A stretch of DNA of 64,000 bases, taken from positions 62,001 through 126,000 of the forward strand of contig NZ_JAMZEG020000005.1 in assembly GCF_024435075.2 (NCBI RefSeq). The letters are read 5' to 3'. Below are positions 1-8,913 of this stretch, piece by piece. The DNA is from Marinomonas maritima. GTDB lineage: Bacteria > Pseudomonadota > Gammaproteobacteria > Pseudomonadales > Marinomonadaceae. Both the position numbers and the translations under genes were made by a program. Numbering within the stretch: position 1 is the stretch's first letter; each line of letters opens with the position of its first letter. Below the pieces are notes generated by a model. The model had not been told where the DNA came from, ran no database searches, and saw only the letters and a list, made by a program, of their open reading frames with translations.

Positions 1-181
1 TCACGACAAGGCGGTGATGGTAATCCACTTGCGTAGCGGCTAAGCCCAAACCATTTTCGTCATACATGGTGTCTAACATGTCGTCGATTTTAGTTTGCAG
101 CGCGTCAGTGAACTGGGTAATTGGCTTCGCAATTTTGCGTAAGCGTTTATCTGGGTATTCAAGTACGGTTAATACAGTCAT
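1..181 (-). CDS. def: Peptide deformylase, N-terminal part (runs off the window)
   Basis: Only the first 60 residues are present; the rest lies before position 1. Peptide deformylase removes the formyl group from the N-terminal methionine of new proteins, using a bound metal ion. The visible part begins with MTVLTVLEYPDKRLRKIAKP, the usual family start, and contains motif 1, GLGLAATQ, at residues 44-51. The metal-binding EGCLS and HExxH motifs would be outside the window. It is divergent from dprA, a neighbourhood common in gammaproteobacteria. Confidence 0.93.
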   Translation of the reverse strand, partial: MTVLTVLEYPDKRLRKIAKPITQFTDALQTKIDDMLDTMYDENGLGLAATQVDYHHRLVV

Positions 182-442
182 GATCTTTTCCACGATGTGT
201 CTTTGTTCATGAGTGGAGACGCTCTCTCCTACTCTTTTCATTCTGTCTATTGTAACGCAACTCTGTCTATTGAGCAGTCTTCTCATGGCGGTTTTTTGGT
301 CAATATGATTGAATGGCATCTATAGCCACAGTCTATTGAGGCTTAGTTTGGTATTTTAAGTAAAGCATTGGGCAAGGAAAGCTCAGTTTTAAATGAGACG
401 ATTACTGTCTCGTCATCCGGATAAGCAAGGAAGCGTTTTGTT
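182..442. repeat. def-dprA divergent intergenic region with a repeated GTCTATTG motif
   Basis: This 261-base gap carries the start regions of both flanking genes and no ORF I believe in. The octamer GTCTATTG occurs three times in the same orientation, at 245-252, 265-272 and 331-338. The first two copies extend to CTGTCTATTG and are exactly 20 bases apart, about two helical turns. They could be binding sites for a regulator or chance repeats in AT-rich DNA; I cannot tell which. Confidence 0.4.
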
Positions 443-1702
443 ATGGATACATCTTATGCTGCAGGTCTAACTCAAACCGATTGGTTATGCCTTAGTTTTT
501 TATCGGGAATCGGACCTGCTCGACTATCTCGCCTTTATACCTACCTAACGCAATTCCAATCAGATACATCACAGGATCAAACGGAAAAAGTATCGTTGTT
601 TGAAGCGGATAATAATCCCCCCGACATCATTTCGTACGATGTATTGCGAGCGCTAAAATGGCCTGAGGTAACAGCGCGTCAGGCAATGGATTACCTATCC
701 ACGGGCACATTAACGGAGCAGCAAATCATCAAGCGCGATCAATCCTTGGCGTGGTTGGCGGAACCGCATCATTTTTTAGTGCTGCAAGAAGATCTATGTT
801 ATCCCAGTGAATTGAAAGAGATTAGCGTGGCACCTGCTTTTTTGTATGTTGAAGGTGATCGAAACGCTTTGGCTTTGCCTAAAATCGGTATTGTTGGAGC
901 ACGAAAATGCACTCGCCATGGTCGGGATATAACCTTTCAGCTGGCCGAACAATTGGCATCTCGTGGTATTTGTGTGGTCAGTGGTGGTGCTATTGGCATT
1001 GACACTGCTGCACATCAAGGTGCTTTGCAGGGTAAAACAACACCAACCATAGGCGTCATGGGAACCGGTTTATTGCACCACTATCCAACTCAAAATACCG
1101 CATTGTTTGAACAGATTGTAGAACAAGGTGGTGCTTTGATTAGTGAATACCCACTAACGACAAGTCCGCGCCCTCACCTCTTTCCGCCACGAAATCGAAT
1201 CATCAGTGGTTTGAGTATGGGTGTGCTGGTCGCTGAGGCATCAATTAAAAGTGGATCATTGATCAGTGCCAGTTATGCCGTGCAGCAAAACCGAGATGTG
1301 TTTGCTTTGCCTGGCCGTTTGTCAGATAAACAGTCGGAAGGTTGTCATCAGCTTCTTCGACAAGGCGCAACCTTGGTTCGTAATGTCGATGATATTCTTG
1401 AGGAGTGCTCTGCAACGTCATTGCTATTTGAAAATACCGCAATGGCAGAAGATAAAACGACAGAGCGAGTTGTCGGACCCAGAAAAACGCCACTTCACGG
1501 ATCACTTCATCAAATACCTAAGACAGCATCCGAAGGCGCAAAAACGTTGGTGACGGTTTTGGAAAAAGAAGCAACGGCAATGGATTTTGATGCCTTAATA
1601 CGCCTTACACAAATGAATGCCGGCAGGATGATGCAGGCGTTAATGGAACTGGAACTGTCTGGGTGTATTGAGAATCGTGAAGGGCTTTACGGGCGTTGCT
1701 GA
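443..1702 (+). CDS. dprA: DNA processing protein DprA
   Basis: DprA (Smf) binds incoming single-stranded DNA and loads RecA during natural transformation. The 419-residue protein has an N-terminal helix-hairpin-helix-like region (LSFLSGIGPARLSRL, about 17-31). The central extended Rossmann fold follows, with GARKCTRHG near 151 and the signature VVSGGAIGIDTAAHQGAL near 178-195. A C-terminal winged helix (about 365-419) ends in LSGCIENREGLYGRC. Length and domain order are normal for the long, three-domain form. The gene is alone on its strand, divergent from def, and ends at a strong hairpin shared with convergent hslR. Confidence 0.95.
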   Translation: MDTSYAAGLTQTDWLCLSFLSGIGPARLSRLYTYLTQFQSDTSQDQTEKVSLFEADNNPPDIISYDVLRALKWPEVTARQAMDYLSTGTLTEQQIIKRDQSLAWLAEPHHFLVLQEDLCYPSELKEISVAPAFLYVEGDRNALALPKIGIVGARKCTRHGRDITFQLAEQLASRGICVVSGGAIGIDTAAHQGALQGKTTPTIGVMGTGLLHHYPTQNTALFEQIVEQGGALISEYPLTTSPRPHLFPPRNRIISGLSMGVLVAEASIKSGSLISASYAVQQNRDVFALPGRLSDKQSEGCHQLLRQGATLVRNVDDILEECSATSLLFENTAMAEDKTTERVVGPRKTPLHGSLHQIPKTASEGAKTLVTVLEKEATAMDFDALIRLTQMNAGRMMQALMELELSGCIENREGLYGRC

Positions 1703-1734
1703 TTTTACTCTCTATAAAATCAAATGTAGCTAAT

Positions 1735-1765
1735 AAGAAGAGACGCTAAGTAGGCGCCTCTTCTT
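1735..1765. terminator. Hairpin between convergent dprA and hslR
   Basis: The arms AAGAAGAG-a-CGC (1735-1746) and GCG-c-CTCTTCTT (1754-1765) pair around a short loop. T-rich sequence follows on the plus side and AAGAAG precedes the stem. The position between two convergent genes fits a bidirectional terminator. Confidence 0.6.
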
Positions 1766-1775
1766 CACTTTTAGG

Positions 1776-2195
1776 TTAGTCTGAACCACTAAATATATCG
1801 TGCTTTAGTTGCTTAATATCACGACGCTCTTTTTTATTTGGCTTATGGTCCGTCATGATTCGACCACCGAAGGATTTGTTTTCGAGCGCGCGTTTTTCGC
1901 GTTTCTTAATTGACTCGGCGGTTTCTTCATACAAGAGTTGTGCTTCTGGCGCGCCACGACGTTGTCCACTAATGGCTATGATTTTCAGCACCTTTTCATC
2001 CCAGCCAGCTCGTATACCAATCAAGGCGCCTATTTCCACATTGCGACTGGCTTTCCCCTTGCTGCCGTTATAGGACACCTTGCCACCGTCAATGGCTTCT
2101 TTGCAAAGTGAGCGAGTTTTATAAAAACGTGCGGCCCAAAGCCACTTATCTAAACGAACGGCTTGTGGTGCCGACTGCTTTTCTGGTTTACTCAT
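1776..2195 (-). CDS. hslR: Heat shock protein 15, ribosome-recycling S4-domain protein
   Basis: Hsp15 binds free 50S subunits that carry a stalled nascent chain and helps free the tRNA. The protein (139 residues) starts with an S4 RNA-binding domain, VRLDKWLWAARFYKTRSLCK near 13-32, followed by the KVSYNG strand. It ends in a basic tail (NKKERRDIKQLKHD) typical of HslR. Length matches the family (about 130-140). The ribosome binding site is weak. It is divergent from cysQ with only 44 bases between the starts, so both promoters must sit in that short gap. Confidence 0.92.
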   Translation of the reverse strand: MSKPEKQSAPQAVRLDKWLWAARFYKTRSLCKEAIDGGKVSYNGSKGKASRNVEIGALIGIRAGWDEKVLKIIAISGQRRGAPEAQLLYEETAESIKKREKRALENKSFGGRIMTDHKPNKKERRDIKQLKHDIFSGSD

Positions 2196-2239
2196 AAGGA
2201 ATACGTTGACCCTATTCTGTTGTTATATTTGAGGCTGTT

Positions 2240-3079
2240 ATGCAGGACATTAGTAAACACCCAATTTTCCAAGCTCTTCAAAAAATAATACACGATGCCG
2301 CCGATGTGATCATGGACATTTATCAACGTGCCGATTTAGGTATTGAGCAAAAAATGGATGATAGTCCAGTGACGGCTGCTGATCTAGCTGCACACAAAGT
2401 GATTCTAGCAGGTTTGCAGGCGCTTACACCGGATATTCCAGTCTTGTCCGAAGAAGGCGTCGTTTCGTTCGAGGAGCGCTCTGGGTGGCCTATGTTATGG
2501 ATTGTCGACCCATTGGATGGTACCAAAGAATTTATTAAGCGAAATGGCGAGTTCAGCATCAACATAGCCTTAGTCGAAAATGGCGTGCCTATTTTAGGTG
2601 TTGTTTACCTACCGACCACAAGCGAAGGGTATGTTGGTGTTACTGAATCGTGGAAAGACTTACCAGTTGGTGCGTTCAAATGGCAAGGCAATGAATTTGA
2701 AAGCATTAAACTTCGCGATCCGCGTGATCCGATTATTGTCATGACAAGCCGCAGCCATGGCCCCGCCCTACCTGCCGATCTAAAAGCGACGTTAAAGTTG
2801 GCTTATGAGCAAGTTAGAGAGTTACCTAAGGGCAGTTCAATAAAAGGCTGTCGAATTGCAGAAGGCATTGCGGATTTACATTTACGTCGTGGACCGACCA
2901 GCGAGTGGGATACGGCGGCCCAGCAAGCGATAATCGAAGCCGCTGGCGGTATGCTCGTTACGCCAACGGGACAACCGTTTCGCTACAATCAACGTAAAAC
3001 ATTACTTAACGGACACTTCTTTGTCTCTGGGCCTGAACTCGCCCCAAGCGTTATTGACTGGTATAAAAAACAAGACTAA
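2240..3079 (+). CDS. cysQ: 3'(2'),5'-bisphosphate nucleotidase CysQ
   Basis: CysQ hydrolyses 3'-phosphoadenosine 5'-phosphate, the by-product of sulfate assimilation, to AMP. The 279-residue protein has the inositol-monophosphatase fold and its metal site: DSPVTAADLAAH near 40-51, LSEEG near 73, and WIVDPLDGTKEF near 90-101 with the DPxDGT motif. The second metal signature, SEWDTAAQQAIIEAAGG, is near 221-237. The start is supported by GAGG five bases upstream. The 3' end overlaps a hairpin that also serves the convergent tetR gene. Confidence 0.93.
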   Translation: MQDISKHPIFQALQKIIHDAADVIMDIYQRADLGIEQKMDDSPVTAADLAAHKVILAGLQALTPDIPVLSEEGVVSFEERSGWPMLWIVDPLDGTKEFIKRNGEFSINIALVENGVPILGVVYLPTTSEGYVGVTESWKDLPVGAFKWQGNEFESIKLRDPRDPIIVMTSRSHGPALPADLKATLKLAYEQVRELPKGSSIKGCRIAEGIADLHLRRGPTSEWDTAAQQAIIEAAGGMLVTPTGQPFRYNQRKTLLNGHFFVSGPELAPSVIDWYKKQD

Positions 3080-3100
3080 GGCGATTGGCTTAGTCTTGTT
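3065..3100 (-). terminator. Terminator shared by cysQ and the convergent TetR gene
   Basis: CAAGACTAAG (3071-3080) and CTTAGTCTTG (3089-3098) pair perfectly around an 8-base loop. Read on the minus strand the stem is followed by a run of six T, so it is best as the terminator of the TetR gene. It overlaps the last codons of cysQ. Confidence 0.65.
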
Positions 3101-3168
3101 ACCCTTCTCTTTTCCTTTTCAGTACTCACTCATCTTTTGTGTCACGTGAAACAATTGAACCTATGCAC

Positions 3169-3762
3169 TTAACTTTCCCTAGTATGTAAACCACTGTTTA
3201 GACGCTTAACAATGCGTTCTTGAGCGCGTTTTAAGAAATCATTTTGCAGTGGCTGAGTGAAGGACCTGGCAATGGCGACAGTGCCAACTAATGACACCAC
3301 CGTTTCTTCCGCTAAGGCGTCGGCGTCTTGGCTACCGCGCTTTTTCAAAATTCCCGCAAGACGTTCGACTAAACTGTCGAAGCAAGCTTGATAGGCTTGG
3401 CGAACTTTTTCTTCTGTGTGTGCGGCGTCCGTCACTAAAAATTCCAATGGAGACGGGTGTTTTTTATCGCTTTTACTCCAGCTCAAATAACGCGAGACGA
3501 GCGCTTTTAAATGCGTTTCTTTGTTCTCGGTTTGCTTGTCATCGCGAGCCCAAAAAGCATGTGACGTAGCGAATTGCATCGCGGCTTCGTACAAACTGCT
3601 TTTCGCTGAAAAATGCGCGTAGAACGCCCCGTGAGTCATGTTGGCTTTTTTCATGATCTGTGTGAGCGTGACGCGATCAAAACCGTGCGAGCAGAACAAC
3701 TTAGCCGCGGCTTGTAAGATGCGTTGGCGAGTCTGTTCTTTGTGCTTTGGTGTGTAAGGCAT
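3169..3762 (-). CDS. TetR/AcrR family transcriptional regulator
   Basis: This is a one-component repressor of about 197 residues. The start chosen at 3762 gives MPYTPKHKEQTRQRILQAAA and has AGGAG eight bases upstream; the longer reading frame lacks a ribosome binding site. The N-terminal helix-turn-helix (about 10-56) includes GFDRVTLTQIMKKANMTHGA and FYAHFSAKSSLYEAA, the family hallmark. The C-terminal ligand domain resembles the AcrR-like group that includes NemR-type regulators. It is divergent from the FabF-like gene at 3926, which is the likely target. The ligand is unknown. Confidence 0.88.
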   Translation of the reverse strand: MPYTPKHKEQTRQRILQAAAKLFCSHGFDRVTLTQIMKKANMTHGAFYAHFSAKSSLYEAAMQFATSHAFWARDDKQTENKETHLKALVSRYLSWSKSDKKHPSPLEFLVTDAAHTEEKVRQAYQACFDSLVERLAGILKKRGSQDADALAEETVVSLVGTVAIARSFTQPLQNDFLKRAQERIVKRLNSGLHTRES

Positions 3763-3925
3763 GTTTAGTCTCCTAAACGTAATCTTTGTCTGTCGATTAA
3801 TACTCTTCGAACGACCCCTTTCTTTAATGACATTGTACAAGGGGGTTTTAATATTATCTTGATCATATATAGACTCACTCTAGCATGGGGACTTTCTTTC
3901 TGCAGAAACTTAAGAGGGTTTTCTC

Positions 3926-5194
3926 ATGTCGCTTAAAGACCGAATTGTTATTACAGGAATGGGTTTGGTGTCGCCACTAGGTTTGGGCGTGGCATCGGTT
4001 TGGGATCGATTGATACGAGGTGAGTCCGGTATTCGATTATTACCAACCACACTGTCCGATGGTTTGAACACACACATTGCTGGACAAGTGCCAAGTCACA
4101 CGGAGCAGGACAATGGTTTGAATGAATCGGACTATCTGTCACCAAAAAATCGTAAGCGTGTAGATCTGTTTACATTATTCGCTTTGGCGGCGGCCGAAGA
4201 AGCCCTAACCCAAGCGAACTGGCAACCAACAACAGAAGAAGATCAGCAAGCAACGGCGACCATCATCGCAACCGGTATCGGTGGATTACCAACCATCACC
4301 CATGCGCAATCGGTATTAACCAATCAAGGCGCGCGTCGATTATCGCCTTTCACTGTGCCAGCGTTTCTTGCCAACCTCGCGGCAGGGAATGTATCGATCA
4401 AATATGGTTTTAAAGGACCGATTGGTACACCGGTGACAGCGTGTGCTGCGGGCGTACAAGCGATTGGTGATGCGATGCGTCTGTTGCGTACGGGTGAGGC
4501 GAAAGTTGCCTTGGCTGGCGGTACAGAAGCTTGTATCGATCCATTGTCTCTGGCTGGGTTTGGTGCATTGAAAGCATTATCGACACGCAATGACGATCCG
4601 GCAAAAGCGTCTCGTCCGTTTGATAAAGACCGAGAAGGGTTTGTGATGGGCGAAGGTGCTGGCTTGGTTGTGCTAGAAACCCTCGAACATGCGTTAGAGA
4701 GAGGCGCAACGCCGTTAGTTGAAATCGTGGGTTATGGCACCAGCGCAGACGCGTATCATCTAACTTCTGGGCCAGAAAACGGCGAAGGCGCAGCGCGTGC
4801 GATGCAAACGGCATTGACTATGGCGGGCATTACGGCGGATAAAATTGGGTATGTGAATGCACATGCAACGTCTACACCTGTTGGTGATCGTGGTGAAATC
4901 AATGCACTACGACGTATTTTTGGTGAGAAAATTAGTGACGTCGCCATCTCTTCAACAAAATCTGCGACAGGTCATTTGCTCGGCGCCGCGGGTGGCGTTG
5001 AAGCCATTTTTAGTGCTCAAGCATTAAGAACGGGTACGTTGCCGCCGACCTTGAATCTACACGAACCTGAAGAAAGTATGGCGGACTTGGATCTTATCCC
5101 ATTGGTTTCACGTGAAAAAAGCGTTGAGTATGTACTGTGTAATGGCTTTGGTTTTGGCGGTGTGAACGCGGCGCTGATTCTGAAACGTTATTAG
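3926..5194 (+). CDS. Beta-ketoacyl-ACP synthase, FabF-like
   Basis: FabF-type enzymes condense malonyl-ACP with an acyl-ACP in fatty acid elongation. The 422-residue protein has the full thiolase fold and a complete Cys-His-His triad: Cys173 in TPVTACAAG, His313 in VNAHATSTPVGD and His350 in KSATGHLLGAAGG. GAGGG seven bases upstream supports the start. The gene is not in a fab operon. It stands alone behind a divergent TetR regulator, so it is probably a second, conditionally expressed condensing enzyme rather than the housekeeping FabF. A role in altered fatty acid or secondary lipid synthesis is inference. Confidence 0.87.
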   Translation: MSLKDRIVITGMGLVSPLGLGVASVWDRLIRGESGIRLLPTTLSDGLNTHIAGQVPSHTEQDNGLNESDYLSPKNRKRVDLFTLFALAAAEEALTQANWQPTTEEDQQATATIIATGIGGLPTITHAQSVLTNQGARRLSPFTVPAFLANLAAGNVSIKYGFKGPIGTPVTACAAGVQAIGDAMRLLRTGEAKVALAGGTEACIDPLSLAGFGALKALSTRNDDPAKASRPFDKDREGFVMGEGAGLVVLETLEHALERGATPLVEIVGYGTSADAYHLTSGPENGEGAARAMQTALTMAGITADKIGYVNAHATSTPVGDRGEINALRRIFGEKISDVAISSTKSATGHLLGAAGGVEAIFSAQALRTGTLPPTLNLHEPEESMADLDLIPLVSREKSVEYVLCNGFGFGGVNAALILKRY

Positions 5195-5238
5195 GTTTTA
5201 GAGAAACTTTGGATAGAAATATAACAAAGCAAAGAATG

Positions 5239-5270
5239 AAAAAAGGCGGCTTACCGAGCTGTCTTTTTTT
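5239..5270 (+). terminator. Rho-independent terminator after the FabF-like gene
   Basis: AAAGGCGGCT and AGCTGTCTTT pair through G-U wobbles around a short ttaccg loop and are followed by seven T. The hairpin lies 45 bases after the stop codon of the FabF-like gene. Confidence 0.7.
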
Positions 5271-5451
5271 ATGGCAGTCAATTTTATTTAGCCATCCATT
5301 TGTTTGGCAACCAAGTTACCCGCTCTGGAAGCATCATCACGATACTCAATACGAGTAGCCTCAATAGTACAAATCCGCTAAATTCACCTATTTAGCGCAG
5401 GCTCATAATAATAAAATATGTTTAGATGATAGATAATAAATGGGAGCAATA

Positions 5452-6390
5452 ATGAGTCTAAAAAACTACTCACTGGGGCAAGTCGGTGATTATGAGATTA
5501 AACAACTAAAAGTCTTTAAAATCGTGGTGGATTGCGGTGGGTTTTCAGCGGCGGAGACGTCTCTTAATATTGGTCGATCGACGATTAGTTTGCATATTTC
5601 TAATTTAGAAGCGCGTCTTAACCTTGTTTTGTGTAAGCGTGGTCGAGGTGGTTTTTCTCTTACCGAGGAAGGCGTCATTATTTACAAAATGACCGAGAAC
5701 TTACTCGAATCTCTCGATACGTTTCGAACGACGGTGAATAACTTAAACGCCAGCTTAACGGGTAAGCTTCGTCTTGCTCTCTCTGATAAAATCAGCCTTG
5801 ATCCTCGTAGCCACTTTCCTGAGCTCATCCAGCGTTTTTCTAATGAGGCACCAGAAGTTCTCATTACGACTAACGTCTCTTCGATGTCCAATATCGAACG
5901 CATGATACTAAACGATGAAGCAGACATCGGCTTTATACCGTACCACCGTAAACTAGATGGTCTGAGTTATGTTCATTTATACCGTGATGACTGTTACCTC
6001 TATTGCGGTAAAGATCACCCATTGGCAAGCATGTCATCTAAAGACCAAGAAGCTCAAGCAGATCAATACCCTGCCACCCATGCTGGCTTGAAACCACACG
6101 AAGCCGTTAGTGAGCAAATTTCACACATGAACCTCACCGCTATTTCCTATTTTTATGACAGCCGATTAGCGTTGATTTTATCGGGTAAATTTATTGGTTT
6201 TCTGCCAGAGCATTATGCTCACTCTTATGCAGAGACAGGCGATATTGTTGCGGTGGCACCGAATGATCGTTCTTACACACTTGGCGTCGCCGTTATCTGT
6301 AAGAAAACGACGCAGCCCAATAAGCCTCGTGAGTTGTTTCTCAAAGTATTGCACCAAACCGTAGAAGAATTAATTGTGGCTCCGTATTAG
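5452..6390 (+). CDS. LysR family transcriptional regulator
   Basis: This is a LysR-type activator or repressor of 312 residues. The start at 5452 is preferred over the ATG at 5440 because GGGAG lies seven bases before it. The N-terminal winged helix-turn-helix covers about residues 13-72 (KIVVDCGGFSAAETSLNIGR, then STISLHISNLEARL). The periplasmic-binding-protein-like ligand domain begins near 92 with LTGKLRLALSDKIS. It stands alone between the FabF-like gene and the hydroxyproline locus. No divergent target gene is visible, so its regulon cannot be guessed from context. Confidence 0.88.
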   Translation: MSLKNYSLGQVGDYEIKQLKVFKIVVDCGGFSAAETSLNIGRSTISLHISNLEARLNLVLCKRGRGGFSLTEEGVIIYKMTENLLESLDTFRTTVNNLNASLTGKLRLALSDKISLDPRSHFPELIQRFSNEAPEVLITTNVSSMSNIERMILNDEADIGFIPYHRKLDGLSYVHLYRDDCYLYCGKDHPLASMSSKDQEAQADQYPATHAGLKPHEAVSEQISHMNLTAISYFYDSRLALILSGKFIGFLPEHYAHSYAETGDIVAVAPNDRSYTLGVAVICKKTTQPNKPRELFLKVLHQTVEELIVAPY

Positions 6391-6498
6391 CCGTAAAATC
6401 GAGTATAATTGTTTTTTAGTTTGTCTATAAAGACGCTTTTGATTTCATTATGAAGTCATTGCTTGTCTTAATTCCATGTATCAAGTGAGGGTAGAAAA

Positions 6499-7170
6499 TT
6501 GGCTCAAAAGAGGGCTGTCGTACGTCAAAGTTTGCCTGATGTCATCGCGACTGATTTGCGTAATCGAATTTTGTCTGGTGACCTAGCAGAAGGTGATCTT
6601 ATTCGACAAGAATTATTAGCTGAAGAATATGATGTGTCTCGAATGCCGGTTCGAGAGGCATTGAAACGGCTTGATTCAGAAGGGCTGGTTGTTTTTATCA
6701 ACAATAGAGGCGCAACTGTTACAAAGCACTCATTGGCTGAAATCGCTGAATTTTTTGATGTTAGGATTCTCTTAGAAGTTGATCTGCTTAAAAAATCCAT
6801 ACCATTAATGGACGAGCACCACTTTGATCAGTGCAGTGAACTGCTCGATGAAATGGAAGCATCATACGCCGCTGGAAATGTGGCTGACTGGGGGCCATTA
6901 AATGCGCAATACCACGCCATGTTGTATGAAGCGGCTAATCAAAAGCTGACGATGCAGTTGCTTGAACGCGTCAGTATGCAGGCCAATCGGTATGTCAGCA
7001 TGCATATTGATCAACTCAGAAAAGCAGATAACGCTGAACATGACCATCGCTCTTTATTCAATCTAGCTCGTTTGCGTGATGTTGATGGCGCTGCAAATCT
7101 ATTGAGAGCCCACCTTGAGAATACCAAGCAACAAATACTAGAGTTGATTGCAGCAACACGCTCTAAATAA
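6499..7170 (+). CDS. GntR family regulator with FCD domain, probable hydroxyproline regulator
   Basis: The gene uses a TTG start, supported by GTGAGGGT about nine bases upstream. The 223-residue protein has an N-terminal winged helix (about 10-75; RQELLAEEYDVSRMPVREAL). A C-terminal all-helical FCD ligand domain follows, with metal-binding-type His residues in NAQYHAMLYEAA and AEHDHRSLF. It lies immediately before the semialdehyde dehydrogenase gene and beside the hydroxyproline operon, where FCD-type GntR regulators are commonly found. Palindromes at 7281-7294 and near 7317 are candidate operators. The effector is inferred to be a hydroxyproline intermediate. Confidence 0.85.
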   Translation: MAQKRAVVRQSLPDVIATDLRNRILSGDLAEGDLIRQELLAEEYDVSRMPVREALKRLDSEGLVVFINNRGATVTKHSLAEIAEFFDVRILLEVDLLKKSIPLMDEHHFDQCSELLDEMEASYAAGNVADWGPLNAQYHAMLYEAANQKLTMQLLERVSMQANRYVSMHIDQLRKADNAEHDHRSLFNLARLRDVDGAANLLRAHLENTKQQILELIAATRSK

Positions 7171-7280
7171 TCCATTTTGTGTTAACTGAATACTGTTGCT
7201 AAGGAAAGGCAGCGCTATTCAGTCCCCTCTTTATTGTCTACTTTACTAGTGTGGTTTAAATAGCTTACGGCTTCTTTATG

Positions 7281-7326
7281 ATGCGTATACGCATATTACT
7301 TGTACAATTTGTATTTTTGGATACAA
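7281..7326. promoter_or_regulatory. Candidate GntR operators before the semialdehyde dehydrogenase gene
   Basis: A perfect 14-base palindrome, ATGCGTATACGCAT, lies at 7281-7294, and TTGGATACAA lies at 7317-7326. The GTATAC core matches sites known for FCD-type GntR proteins. TTGGATACAA recurs at 17318-17327, in front of the transporter operon at the other end of the locus. Both lie within 100 bases of the start at 7377, as expected for operators. Confidence 0.55.
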
Positions 7327-7376
7327 TATCCACATAAAGATTCACTTCAAACGAATACTAATGGAGCAAGAACAAC

Positions 7377-8891
7377 ATGACTTTCATGCCACATGGTAAA
7401 CATTTAATCGCTGGACAATGGATCACTTCAGATCAAACGTTCCAATCTTCCCCTGCTACTGGTGAAGCGCATGCCTTTGCAAAAGGTTCTGTTACAAATG
7501 TCAACGACGCCGTTGAGGCTGCAGAGCTGGCTTTTCTTGAGTATGGTTATTCTTCGCGCGAAATACGAGCCAATTTTTTAAACGCCATTGCCGATGAAAT
7601 AGACGCCCGTGGTAATGACATTACCGCCATTGGTTGCGCAGAAACGGGATTGCCTGAAGCCCGATTAATCGGCGAGCGCGGACGCACATGTGGTCAGTTA
7701 CGCTTGTTTGCACAACATATTCTGCAAGGTGATTATTTAGATAAGCGTCACGATGCGGCTTTGCCAGAGCGTCAGCCTCTTCCTCGCGCCGATTTAAAAC
7801 TTATACAGCGCCCTATTGGTCCTGTTGCCGTATTTGGTGCGTCAAACTTCCCATTGGCCTTTTCCACCGCCGGTGGCGATACCGCTGCCGCTTTGGCTGC
7901 CGGTTGTCCCGTTGTCGTAAAAGGACACAGTGCACACCCTGGAACCGGTGAAATTGTGGCCGAAGCCATTCATGCGGCCATCACAAAGTGTGGTATGCCG
8001 GCTGGTGTGTTTAGTTTAATACAAGGCGGCAATCGTGAAGTCGGTTCTGCGTTGGTACAGCACCCATTGATCAAAGCGGTCGGCTTTACGGGTTCTTTAG
8101 CGGGAGGCCGTGCCTTATTTGATTTGTGTGCCGCACGTCCTGAGCCAATTCCCTTCTTTGGCGAATTAGGGTCCGTTAATCCCATGTTCTTGTTTCCTAA
8201 TGCCATCGCAAACCGTGGGAAAGCGTTGGGCAAAGGCTGGGCCGCTTCTTTGACGATGGGAGCCGGACAGTTTTGTACCAATCCTGGGATTGCCGTGTTG
8301 CTCGCTGGCCCTGAAGCAGATGAATTTGTATCTACTGTGAGTAATAATCTATCATCAGTACCCGCTCAAGTAATGCTAACGGATGGGATTGCGCAAGCGT
8401 ATCGTGCTGGTCAAAAACGCATTGCGGCGGCGACAGGCGTACGTGAAATACTGACAACGTCTTGCGAGTTACGTGATGCAACACCGTATCTATACGCCAC
8501 AACTGCGGCAGAATGGCTGGAGAATACGGAACTAGCCGAGGAAGTATTTGGTCCATTAGGGGTGGTTGTTTTGGCCGCGTCGATTGAGGAAATGTTGCAA
8601 GTTGCCAAAAGCTTAGAGGGTCAACTGACTTGCACTATCCATTTGGATGAGTCTGATATTGGTGCCGCAAAAAGCTTCCTTCCTGTACTGGAGCGTAAAG
8701 CGGGTCGTATCTTGGCGAACGCCTTCCCTACCGGCGTGGAAGTGTGTGACAGCATGGTTCATGGTGGTCCGTACCCAGCGTCTACCAACTTTGGCGCGAC
8801 GTCAGTAGGAACCATGTCGATTCGTCGATTCTTGCGTCCAGTGTGTTATCAAGATATCCCCGCGGGATTATTACCAGAAGACCTTATTTAA
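7377..8891 (+). CDS. Alpha-ketoglutarate semialdehyde (2,5-dioxovalerate) dehydrogenase
   Basis: This enzyme oxidises 2,5-dioxopentanoate to 2-oxoglutarate with NAD(P)+ and is the last step of 4-hydroxyproline catabolism. The 504-residue aldehyde dehydrogenase has the nucleotide-binding segment GPVAVFGASNFPLAFSTAGG (148-167), the general base Glu263 in FFGELGSVNP and the catalytic Cys300 in AGQFCTNPG. This sequence style belongs to the KGSADH group rather than to GabD. It is convergent with the hydroxyproline operon, with a shared terminator, and follows the GntR gene. The substrate is inferred from family and context. Confidence 0.88.
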   Translation: MTFMPHGKHLIAGQWITSDQTFQSSPATGEAHAFAKGSVTNVNDAVEAAELAFLEYGYSSREIRANFLNAIADEIDARGNDITAIGCAETGLPEARLIGERGRTCGQLRLFAQHILQGDYLDKRHDAALPERQPLPRADLKLIQRPIGPVAVFGASNFPLAFSTAGGDTAAALAAGCPVVVKGHSAHPGTGEIVAEAIHAAITKCGMPAGVFSLIQGGNREVGSALVQHPLIKAVGFTGSLAGGRALFDLCAARPEPIPFFGELGSVNPMFLFPNAIANRGKALGKGWAASLTMGAGQFCTNPGIAVLLAGPEADEFVSTVSNNLSSVPAQVMLTDGIAQAYRAGQKRIAAATGVREILTTSCELRDATPYLYATTAAEWLENTELAEEVFGPLGVVVLAASIEEMLQVAKSLEGQLTCTIHLDESDIGAAKSFLPVLERKAGRILANAFPTGVEVCDSMVHGGPYPASTNFGATSVGTMSIRRFLRPVCYQDIPAGLLPEDLI

Positions 8892-8913
8892 TATTACGGT
8901 TTATTAGACAATA

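Noticed and set aside
243..338. CRISPR-like reading of the repeats before dprA
   Set aside because: The repeats are 8-10 bases with unequal spacing and no cas genes; they cannot be a CRISPR array.
4410..4814. 134-codon antisense frame inside the FabF-like gene
   Set aside because: It is a shadow of a strongly conserved coding region; composition and context give no support.
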